From NCBI GenBank assembly GCA_029891385.1, contig CM057228.1:31066214-31130213 (forward strand): 64,000 nucleotides of DNA. The letters run 5' to 3'. Shown in pieces: positions 34,724-43,399 of this stretch. The position numbers and the translations under genes were made by a program. The notes below the pieces were generated by a model. It was not told the origin of the DNA. It was given only the letters and a program-made list of their open reading frames with translations, and did no database searches. Numbering within the stretch: position 1 is the stretch's first letter; the number at the start of each line of letters is the position of its first letter. The stretch is from Erythroxylum novogranatense. Lineage: Eukaryota; Streptophyta; Magnoliopsida; Malpighiales; Erythroxylaceae.

Positions 34724-35746
34724 ATGTTGGCCACTTAGATCAACACTTAATCTAAGCAAGTCATGAACGGTATCTAGCAACACATCATGACCCCCAATTG
34801 GCTGAAAAGTAATTGGTTTGTGAATAAACATATATTCATCATGGACCATATCACGAACCTTTCCATAGACAATTCACCGTGCAATTAGTCCTTTCACCAT
34901 GCTATACCCCACTTGGTTATGAGTATGGGCAAAGTGTCAACTCTTACTAGACTAAGTATGTCAAATCTAGTCCAGTGATTTCAGTTCTTGTCACGGGACT
35001 CATTACTTAATACTAAATATGTCAGCGAAGACCTCTTCATGACATATGTACTCGATCGAGATTTCCAAGTAATGACCTCGAAGAGGCCATGGGTATCATC
35101 TTACGCTATCACGTAAGTGGTGAATCCTCTATTGGTCGCTCGATTACCTTGAATACCTCAAACTGCACCCAATCACCACCCTATGAGCGACCTCTGAGGC
35201 ATAAGGAATGGAGTCAAAGCACGTAATCAAGATTCAAGATATCCTCGAGTACCTCAAGTCTAAGGATACTTGCACCATTGCTATGATGAGATTATCACCG
35301 ACATTAGAATAGGACATCCATGTGATGATCTCATAGCAGGTCATCCAATGTACTTACTACCTCTAGTAAGCATCCACATCTCAACCTAAATATCTCATAT
35401 ATACGGTTTAAAGATCCTTTGCTTGATCAAATCAAGGAGCTTGAGATGTGCTAGTCTTTCCGGATTACCGATGTCTAGTCTCAGTAATCCTATGACTAGG
35501 GATAATTTAGATACTGACATAATTGCACATGATAGGAATCTCAATAGTATGATCACATCATAATTTCCTTCATGCTATGTCATATATCATGGACTTCATT
35601 AATTTGCTTATAGATCAATATCCATTCATAAATAATGAACATCAAATTAATGAAATATGCCTTTTTCTTTATTTATTCATAAAGTATGTACATAACTTTG
35701 TACAAAATGCGCTAAAGGCGATTGCCTTTAGGGCACTACTCTAACA
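34724..35746 (-). repeat. Solo LTR-X, right part
   Basis: Continuation of 13146-13976. It ends GGGCACTACTCTAACA, after which the AGAGG duplication and Tekay-1 integrase follow. No ORF of note is present. The minus strand is the likely sense strand. Confidence 0.8.
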
Positions 35747-35751
35747 AGAGG
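35747..35751. repeat. Target site duplication, right copy, of the solo LTR-X
   Basis: AGAGG, matching 13141-13145. Confidence 0.9.
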
Positions 35752-36460
35752 ATCATGGGATCAGTATTTAGCACTGATAGAGTTTGCATATAATAACCAG
35801 TATCAGAGTAGTATTGGGATGGCACCGTATGAGGCCTTTTATGGGAGGCCGTGTCGATCACCACTGTATTGGGATGAAGAGAGTATGAGATCGATAGAGG
35901 GTCCCGAGCTGATTCAGGACACAGTAGATAAGGTACAGTTGATCCGGAGTCGCATCAAGGCGGCTTAGGACAGACAGAAGAGCTATGTGGATCAGCATCG
36001 GCGAGAGATGGAATATAGTGTAGGTGACAGAGTGTTTCTCCGAGTGTCTCCTTGGAAAGGAGTACTGAGATTTAGCCGTAAGGGCAAGTTGAGCCCTCGG
36101 TATATCGGTGCATGTGAGATTCTTAAGAGGATAGGACCGTTGGCTTCTGATTGGCATTACCGGGTGAGATGTCCCGGATCATGATGTATTTCATGTCAAG
36201 TATGCTCCGACGATACCGTTCGACCCGATGCATGTGATTCCGCTCAGGAGATTGAGGTAGCGGTGATTTGACCTATGTTGAGGAGCCAGACGGATTATAG
36301 GATCACGGTCAAGCGGTGAGAGCAGGGGTGATTCCATTGGTGAAAGTCCTTTGGAAAACCACTCTTCCGAGGAAGCTACATGGGAGGCGAGGAGCATATG
36401 AGTCGTCATATCCTCATCTATTCGATCGGACGGTATTAAATTTTGGGACTAAATTTTTTA
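35752..36460 (+). pseudogene. Tekay-1 integrase C-terminus with degraded chromodomain
   Basis: Integrase resumes with WDQYLALIEFAYNNQYQSSI, MAPYEAFYGRPCRSPLYW and, after a TAG at 35968, VGDRVFLRVSPWKGVLRF and GKLSPRYIGACEILKRIGPL (the GPY/F region). The frame then breaks. In neighbouring frames from 36265 to 36410, TYVEEPD, AGVIPLVKVLWK and YESSYPHLF match the end of a Tekay chromodomain (usually TYVEEP...VIPLVKVLW...YPHLF). Chromodomains steer integration toward modified chromatin. The clade call rests on this segment. Confidence 0.8.
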
Positions 36461-36473
36461 TTAGGAGGGTGAA
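36461..36473 (+). other. Tekay-1 polypurine tract
   Basis: TTAGGAGGGTGAA directly before the LTR, in the same position and style as that of the LARD-like element. Confidence 0.75.
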
Positions 36474-36965
36474 TGTAACATCCCGTTACTGATATCAATG
36501 GTATTATAGTAATTCCAGGTTACACCGATAGGTTTCACTTGCATTCATTGATCGAGCATATTCTTGGCCTCTAATTATAGAGGAACAGGTTTCTTGCATA
36601 TGCATTTATTCATAGGTACATGCATTCATGATTTTTCGCATTTTAAGTTGAAGTATGGTGATTGAATTGTGGTATTGATCGGACCGATGGATTGTAATTG
36701 GTGAGAAATTAAGAGTAAGTGAGCTCGAATGACAGATTTAGAATAGTTTAAGAGTGACTGGTAATTGATAGTGGTTTATAGGAAATTTTTTGAAAATTCG
36801 GGACAAAATACCCTTAAGGAAATTTTGGAGTGATGATGATGATTAGATAATCTTGAAAGAATTGTCCAATGGCTAAGGAAATATTAGGGTTATACTATCA
36901 GGAAATTTAAATATTGAGCCACTGAAATCTAAAGACTAAAATTTGGATTGAGTTGGAGACCTTTG

Positions 36966-36977
36966 TCTATAAATAGC
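36966..36977 (+). promoter_or_regulatory. Putative TATA box of the Tekay-1/2 LTR
   Basis: TCTATAAATAGC is a good plant TATA match about 500 bp into the LTR; a CT-rich tract (37015-37035) follows. Confidence 0.6.
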
Positions 36978-38647
36978 TAAGTCAAGATTTGGGAAAGTTA
37001 CCTAAGGCATTTTGTTTTCTCCTTCTCTTCTTCCACGGTGGGTTCGATTTCTTCCTCATTGGTGAGTTTCATCGATTCTTCCTTATGTTTCCTTCTTATT
37101 GTGCTAGGCTAAGTGATTTATTGTGATTGTTGAAGGTTGAGAAGGATTTGGAGTGGATTAATCGTTGATTTTTGAAGGATTTAGGGTTTACGGTGATTTG
37201 GGGCTTTGTTCTGCGATTGGTAAGTTGTTAAGGCTTTATTGTTGTTATTAGTAGTTTTTTCTAGCAGTTATGGCATTTATTGGGATGGATTGAGTAGTTA
37301 GAGTGTTAATGGAGGTTTTAAATAGCATTAATGGCGAAAAATCGATCGGAGAAGACGAAGAATTAAATGCGTGCCGCGACTTTTGTCGTGGCGTCGCCGC
37401 AATTTTCATTAGTTCGCCGTGGCGAGGAGAACGGACGTCGCGGCGTCGAATTAGTTGGCGCTTGACGAGCCTCGTTAAATCTCGCGGTGCTCCCAAAATG
37501 TGTTGTTATGCCAATGACGAGCCTTCACGCCAGAGAGGCGACCATTTTATCTTGCATGAGGGTTTCTTAAGCGGGCGAAGGGCATTTCTGATTGGATTGA
37601 TTTTTTATTATTGGGCATAACTTATGGTATAGACCTCCGATTGGGGTGATTTTCGATTCCTTATGATCTAGAGAAAGAGGTCTACAATTGAGGAAATTGA
37701 ACTGAATTTTAGGATTGGATCAATTATTGTCTATCAATTGAGCGAAGAGTTAGAATGGGACATAAGAGTTCAAAATTGGGTTTTAGCGCCGGGAAAAATC
37801 GTGAACATGTGTTGTACATAATTTCACTGAGACATATGCATTACTGAACTATTTAATTGAGCATCTAGTAATGGGACTGTATTTATCTATTATAGAGGCG
37901 CCGTTGGATCGTCATTCCACGGACATTCTTTGGAACTTCGAGCGAGAGCTCGGAGATTCTGGTGAAATAACCTAGTTGGTTTCTCAAATTCTTGATATTT
38001 AAATGCTTAGCGTGAATTACTTGCCAAATGTGGCTAGATGATTCTTGAAATATACATGATCGGATGGTATGCCTCTCTTGTATTGAATTTGTGAAATTGC
38101 ATGATTCTTGAAATGTACGTGATCAAATGACATATTTCTATTGTCTTTGGATTGGATTCTTGTCTTTGGACTGAATTATTGATATTATCGAGAATCACAA
38201 TCTTGGGCTTTTATAGCCATACACTTGAATTCTTGAACATTGCATTGCATGCATAAATGCATGATCGGATAATGGACATGTGACCCAGTGCTATTATCAA
38301 CGAAAGAGCCTTGAGCTCGAACATTATCTTGGCCGACCATGAGCCCGAGGGAGAAATCACAGCGTCCCCAATGAACAGGATCGAGCACTTGGGCATATCT
38401 TGAATAAGCGGAAAGAGTCTCATATGCATTATATACATGGTGATTGAATTGCCAAATTGTGTGACGATTCTTGAATCTGCGTGATGCCATGATTCTCAGA
38501 ATTGTGATGTGAACTGCTTTATGCTATTGTAAATTATTACCGACATCAGAATCGTTATAGACTCTTGTGAAATTGTTATATAACATTTATTAATCGAATA
38601 TTATCATGCCGTCTTTGTCGCAATTTGTGTAATGCATGATTTGAGTG

Positions 38648-38711
38648 AACCATCGATGATGGTTTCTCACTGAGTTCGCAAACTCACCCAAAATTGCATC
38701 TAATTTTTCAG
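38648..38711 (+). promoter_or_regulatory. Paired hairpins and splice-acceptor-like site in the Tekay LTR
   Basis: Hairpin 1 is AACCATC-GAT-GATGGTT (38648-38664); hairpin 2 is GAGTT-CGCA-AACTC (38672-38685). A T-rich tract ending TTTTTCAG (38711) follows. The same order occurs at 25490-25553, 31705-31767 and 59757-59823, and hairpin 2 with a changed pair at 44883-44921. Function is unknown; a spliced LTR transcript or 3'-end formation are options. Confidence 0.6.
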
Positions 38712-39104
38712 GATCGATAGAGTAGACCCCTAGCTCCGGAGATATCCTTTTTCCTACCGTGCGAGCGTGCTGGCAGGAGAAGCAATGGCACACAGGTCGG
38801 TCAGCTGGGTTAGATTTTGAGGATAACTTAGGATAGATGCTTGTATCAGTTTCCTTTTTGGTTTTGTTCAGGGGACTGATAGACTTGTCTATTCTGTTAT
38901 TGGATGACTGTATGTGATTGATATTATGATTTTAAAATTTAGTGGTTTCTGATATCGTGTTGTGTTATGGTTTTAAATTATTGCGATGCCATGTGGATTA
39001 TTAAAGGAAATGTTCTGGTGGTGCACCTTTATTTTGGGATACGTATCGGAGCGACCTTCGGGTTTTCCGATGTGTACCCTACGGTGAGGAGGCGCTACAT
39101 TAAG

Positions 39105-39116
39105 TGGTATCAGAGC
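39105..39116 (+). other. Tekay-2 primer binding site (tRNA-Met)
   Basis: TGGTATCAGAGC, the standard initiator tRNA-Met site, five bases after the LTR. Confidence 0.9.
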
Positions 39117-39279
39117 ATGGTTTGACATCTTTTGGGCATAGTGTATTGTTAGGTTTGAATCACTGTAAGCATAGCAGAACTGATCGGAATTTTTTGTATA
39201 TTTTAGGTCATCCGTTCTTGGAGATCGAGTTGAACAACCAGCTGACCTGGAATCAGTAGGAGCTAGTAGGGAGTCTCCT

Positions 39280-39862
39280 ATGCCTCGTTCAGAGGAGTTG
39301 CCTCCTCGAGTTCTGTGAGGCGGAGCGGAGATATGATCTCTCGCGTGGCGGGGCGTTGACTTCTATGGTAGCACCGACCTGCGGAGGTGAGGATGGCTAG
39401 AGAGGACGAGAGAGTCCTCGATCGGATGGATATGACCTTGATGGCGTTTGATTCTGCGATTTCTCTTCTGAGGTTACGCATATCGATGGTGGAAGGCTGC
39501 TTAAGGCGCACCACCCGCCCTTCACACTGACATGGGATGATTTTTTAAAGGCATTCAAGGACAATTTCATACCCAAGATTTATCTAAAGATGAAGTTACA
39601 GGAGTTCTTAGAGCTGAGACAGGGGCAGTTGACCGTGGCCAACTATGAGGTGCGGTTCAACAAGTTAGTGGTATATGCTTCTTCACTGGTGGCTTCTGAG
39701 GCTGACAAATGTCGGCGTTTTGAGGGCGGACTCAATCTAGAGATCCGTACCCTATTGGCTAGATCTGATATGGGCAGTTTTATTGAGTTGAGGGCTGCAG
39801 CAGTGAGGATAGAAGCGATTCTTGAGACAATCGTGGTAGAGGCCGGTCAGGGACCAGATTAA
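39280..39862 (+). pseudogene. gag: Tekay-2 gag
   Basis: The ATG at 39280 opens MPRSEELPPRV and then hits a TGA through a one-base loss. Gag words reappear in several frames. The segment 39590-39862 is open for 90 codons: MKLQEFLELRQGQL, VRFNKLVVYASSLVASEADK, RRFEGGLNLEIRTLLARSDM, ending GQGPD and a stop. It retains the LARSDMGSF stretch that Tekay-1 lost. Confidence 0.78.
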
Positions 39863-40028
39863 GAGATTTAGTGACAGCCGAGCGGTCTGAGGAGAGGATA
39901 TATAAGCGGTAGAGTAGGCCCTTGGATCTGCGGGAGGGGCTAGACAGACCGGTCATGGCGTAGGGCGATTACCTGATCGTTAGTGGTGGCGGTGCGCGAG
40001 TTTCGAGGCGATCTGCATTGTTTTATGT

Positions 40029-40924
40029 GAGCATTGTGGCAAGAGACACGATGGAGAGTGTCGATGGCTATCTGAAGCTCGCTGAGGTGTGGTTCGATGG
40101 ACCACCTAGTGAGGAACCCCGAGACTTTGGGGCCAGTCTGCTATGACCGGAAGATCGAAAGAAATACCACGGTGCAGTGAGCCGTGGAGGTGGATCCGGA
40201 TGGAGAGGTCGAGGCCGAGGCCGAGATCGGCGAGGGTCCGTGAGTGAGTCGAGAGGGACCAAAGCGGACGGCGATCATGAGCTAGGGTCTATGCCATGAC
40301 TCGATGAGAGGCCCAGATTCCCGGATGTTGTTGCGGGTATGCTTCTTATTTCGGTTTTGAAGCATATGCATTGTTGGATCTAGATCCACTCATTCCTTCA
40401 TTACACATTTAGCATGTAGATTTGCATGGGGATAGGCGGAGGTTACAACATGGGTTAGAGGTGAGTACACCTCTAGGTAGTCTGTTGTATTGGGAGAGAG
40501 TGCGTATGGGATGTCAAGTTGGATCGATCGGCGATTAAGTGCCGATCGATCGTTCGCTCTGAGGGAGATTGATGTGATATTGGGGATGGATTGGTTGTCT
40601 GCTCATAGGGCTATCATGGACTGTTATACTAAGGAGGTTATATTGGAATCTCCTGGTCAGCCCAGAGCTGTGTTCCGAGGAGTTAGTCAGGCAGTGCCAG
40701 TGAGGATGATATCCTTCTTGAGTGCCCTGAGATTGATGCAGGGAGGTTGTGAGGCCTATCTGGCTCACGTAGTGGATTCCAGAGTAGAGATGAGATTGCA
40801 GGATGTTCCCGTAGTTAGGGAATTTCCAGATGTGTTTCAGGAGTTATCGGGATTACTGCCAGAGCGGAGACCGAGTTTGAGATTGATCTTATTCGATCTG
40901 ACCTATATCGATTCCTCCGTATAG
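40029..40924 (+). pseudogene. Tekay-2 zinc knuckle, protease and protease-RT linker
   Basis: CEHCGKRHDGECRW at 40029 marks the knuckle. The protease active-site region at about 40365-40410 is frameshifted, leaving GCATTGTTGGATC as the trace of the LLD word. From 40565 a good frame reads EIDVILGMDWLSAHRAIMD, AVFRGVSQAVPVRM and GGCEAYLAHVVDSRVEMR to LPERRPSLRLILFDL at 40900, the entry to RT. Confidence 0.72.
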
Positions 40925-41515
40925 GATGGCACGGTGGGCGAGAGAGCTTAAGGCTCAATTGCGGGAGTTCTTGGATAAGGGGTTCATTAGACCGAGTGTT
41001 TCACCTTGGGAGCTCCAGATTGTTTGTGAAGAAGAAGGGCGGACAACGAGGCGTGTATCGATTATAGGCGATTGAATCGGGTAACAATAAAGAATAAGTA
41101 TCCTTGCCTAGGATTGACGATCTATTTGATCGATTCAGCGAGGAGCTCAGTGTTCACCAAGTTGGACTGAGATTAGGCTATTATCGATTGAGGATAGCGA
41201 GGCCGATGTGCCTAAGAGTGCCTTGAGGGCGAATGCGGGCATTTCGAGTTCTAGTGATGCCGTTTGGGTTGACTAATGCCCCAGTAGCCTTCATGGCTTT
41301 GATGAATAGAGTTTTCAGCCCTACTGGACGGTTCGTGATCGTATTTATTGATGATATCTTGATTTATTCGAGGAGTAGGCGAGCACGCTAAGCACCGAGG
41401 ATTGTTCTCTGAGTTATGGCGAGAGACATTGTTAGCTAAATTCACTAAGTGTGAATTTTGGCTAGATGAGATTGTATTTCTAGGGCACGTGGTGTCCGGT
41501 GAGTTTATCTAGGTG
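40925..41515 (+). pseudogene. pol: Tekay-2 reverse transcriptase
   Basis: The nucleotide sequence follows Tekay-1 throughout (including TTTATTGATGATATCTTGAT, the FIDDIL codons, at about 41343), but indels every few tens of bases destroy the frame. A TAG at 41510-41512 matches the one in Tekay-1 at 11682. Confidence 0.75.
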
Positions 41516-42300
41516 GATCCTCACAAGATCGAGGCAGTTATGAGTTGGGAGATTCCGAGGAGTGCGCCAGAGTTGCAGAGTTTCCTAGGACTAGCCGGAT
41601 ATTACCGGAGATTAAATCGAGGTTTTCGTTGATCTCCGTCCCTTTGTGAAGCTATTGAGGAAGAATGTGCCGTTTAGATGGTCTGAGGAGTGCCAGAAGA
41701 GCTTTGAAGAGCTGAAACATTGGTTGACTACTGCACCGGTGTTAGGTATTCCTTCTGGTACTGGAGGCTTCGTAGTGTACAGTGATGCCTCGCATCAGGG
41801 ATTGGGTTGTGTACTGATGCAGCATGGGAGAGTTATAGCGTATGCCTCGAGGCGATTGAGGTCTCACGAGGTGAATTATCCGATGCGTGACTTGGGTTAG
41901 CGTGATAGTGTTTGCTCTGAAGATCTGGAGACATTATCTGTATGGGGAGACGTTCCAGATCTTCACTGATCATAAGAGTCTCAGATATTTGTTGAGTATG
42001 AGAGAGCTCAATTTGAGACAGAGGAGATGGATAGAGTTACTGAAGGACTATGACTGCACGATTGAGTATCATCCAGGAAAGGCCAATGTGGTGGCCGATG
42101 CATTGAGTAGGAGATCGCATGGTAGTGTAGCTCAGGTTCAGGTTTCGAGATTACCTGGTCTGATTCAATTGAGAGCTTTTAATGTACAGATGGATATGGG
42201 TCAGGATGGAGCTCTGATTGCTACTCTGAGGTTTGGGCCGATGTTGCATGATAGGATCCGGAGAATTGAGATCAAGACCAGTGTTAGTGAGGCTGATTGA
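41516..42300 (+). pseudogene. Tekay-2 RT connection and RNase H
   Basis: Open frames 41646-41900 and 41887-42300 give [34 protein letters not shown], then after a shift [17 protein letters not shown], and [15 protein letters not shown]. The Glu-bearing segment is again scrambled (about 41880-41940), as in Tekay-1 but not in the same way. Confidence 0.8.
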
Positions 42301-42339
42301 GAGAGTCGGACTGCACCTTGATTGAGTTTGAGTTGAGAG

Positions 42340-42558
42340 ATGGGACTTTATGGATGGGACAGAGGCTGTGCCTGATATAGATGATTTGAGGCGGAGATCC
42401 TAGAGGAGGCACATGTAGCTGCCTATCGCGATGCATCTGATACGACCAAGATGTATCGTACTCGAGACAACATTTCGTGGCTGGCATGAAGAGGCAAATG
42501 GCGAGTTTGTGTCAAGTGTCGACATGCCAAGCGAGTTAAGGTGAGCACCGTGGCTCGA
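42340..42558 (+). pseudogene. Tekay-2 integrase fragment
   Basis: Only the start of integrase remains: traces of the HPGTTKMYR, FWWPGMKRQ and CLTCQ region in shifted frames. Homology with Tekay-1 ends near its position 12745. Confidence 0.7.
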
Positions 42559-43399
42559 TGGTTTTTCTTTATAAACCAACGATGAATCTATCTTCTTCAT
42601 CTTTCATTTTTCTTTTAGCCATTTAATACATCTAATGACTAAGCATAAGGAGAAGCTTTTTCTCCCTTTCCACGTTTTAGCCTTATATATATAAAGTTAA
42701 AAGATGAAGCTTCCTCCTCCTTCATCCACGTATGGCATATATATATATATATATTAATTCTTTAATTAATTAATTATATATATATATAAATAAATCTTGA
42801 AGTGGTCGATCACCTGGGAATTGGTCCTACCTACCTCACAGGTCCCGTATGGGAAAAACCCCGAAGCGTTTTTCAGCAATATCGATGTCGCGATCTCATC
42901 GGGACATATCTCGATCTCATCGGGATCCATTTAATCCTTTTGCTCTCCATATATTGGAACTCGTCCAAAACTATTTTACGAGTTCTCGAGACACTCTTAT
43001 CGTGTGACCCATTAGGTTTTAGGTTATGTTGGCCACTTAGATCAACACTTAATCTAAGCAAGTCATGAGCGGTATCTAGCAATACATCATGACCCCCAAT
43101 TGACCGGAAAGTAATTGGTTTGACGAATAAACATATATTCATCATGGACCATATCACGAACCTTTCCATAGACAATTACCGTACAATTCGTCCTTTCACC
43201 ATGCTATACCCCACTTGGTTATGAGTATGGGCAAAGTGTCAACTCTTACTAGACTGAGTATGTCAAATCTAGTCCAAGTGTTTTCAGTTCTTGTCCTGGG
43301 ACTCATTACTTAATACTAAATATGTCAACGAAGACACTCTTCATGACATATGTACTCTGATAAGAGATTTCCAAGTAATGACCCTGACAAGAGGCCATG
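42559..43399 (-). repeat. Truncated LTR-X copy without the CACTA
   Basis: This matches 13490-13976 joined directly to 34724-35095, with neither outer end. The join preserves AGGTTATGTTGGCC across the CACTA insertion point. It has the same orientation relative to Tekay as the solo LTR in Tekay-1. Confidence 0.85.

Larger units (their letters stand above)
1..39099 (+). mobile_element. Tekay-1, Ty3/gypsy chromovirus, disrupted by nested insertions
   Basis: The element enters from the left edge at its gag start codon and ends with the LTR at 36474-39099; its own 5' LTR is outside the window. Order of domains, with insertions removed: gag, CCHC knuckle, protease, RT, RNase H, integrase, degraded chromodomain. 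The chromodomain and the tRNA-Met-type primer site of its sister copy place it in the Tekay/Del chromovirus clade. It is split by an Athila derivative (241-9693) and by a solo LTR (13146-35746) that itself holds a CACTA and a LARD-like element. All reading frames are broken, so it is not autonomous. Its 3' LTR doubles as the 5' LTR of Tekay-2. Confidence 0.9.
36474..39099 (+). repeat. Tekay LTR shared by Tekay-1 (3') and Tekay-2 (5')
   Basis: The LTR is 2626 bp, TGTAACATCC...GCGCTACA. Left of it is the end of Tekay-1 pol and a PPT; right of it are a primer site and Tekay-2 gag. It contains TCTATAAATAGC (36966), a GATTG/GTAAGT donor-like site (37220), a GC-rich island (37367-37462), GACCTCCGATTGGGGTGAT (37632), TAACCTAGTTGGTTTCTC (37969), two hairpins (38648-38685), TAATTTTTCAG (ending 38711) and GGTCAGCTGG (38799). 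A single LTR between two internal regions is the product of unequal recombination between LTRs. Confidence 0.88.
39100..42558 (+). mobile_element. Tekay-2 internal region, 3'-truncated
   Basis: Leader, gag, protease, RT, RNase H and the start of integrase, near-identical to Tekay-1 over long stretches (for example 41985-42230 against 12165-12410) but peppered with one- to three-base losses. It breaks off in the integrase zinc-binding domain at about 42558, where a truncated LTR-X copy begins. It lacks the Athila insertion; the corresponding site is at 39493-39497. Confidence 0.88.

Noticed and set aside
13146..35746. A full-length LTR-X element rather than a solo LTR
   Set aside because: After removing the CACTA only about 1.85 kb remains, continuous with the copy at 42559-43399, with no second LTR, primer site or coding.
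38784..38819. Short peptide beginning MAHRSVSW, similar to MAQRSVSW at 59893 in Tekay-3
   Set aside because: The similarity is mostly explained by the conserved AGGTCGGTCAGCTGG DNA word used in the U5-leader pairing; at 11-15 codons it is too short to support as a gene.
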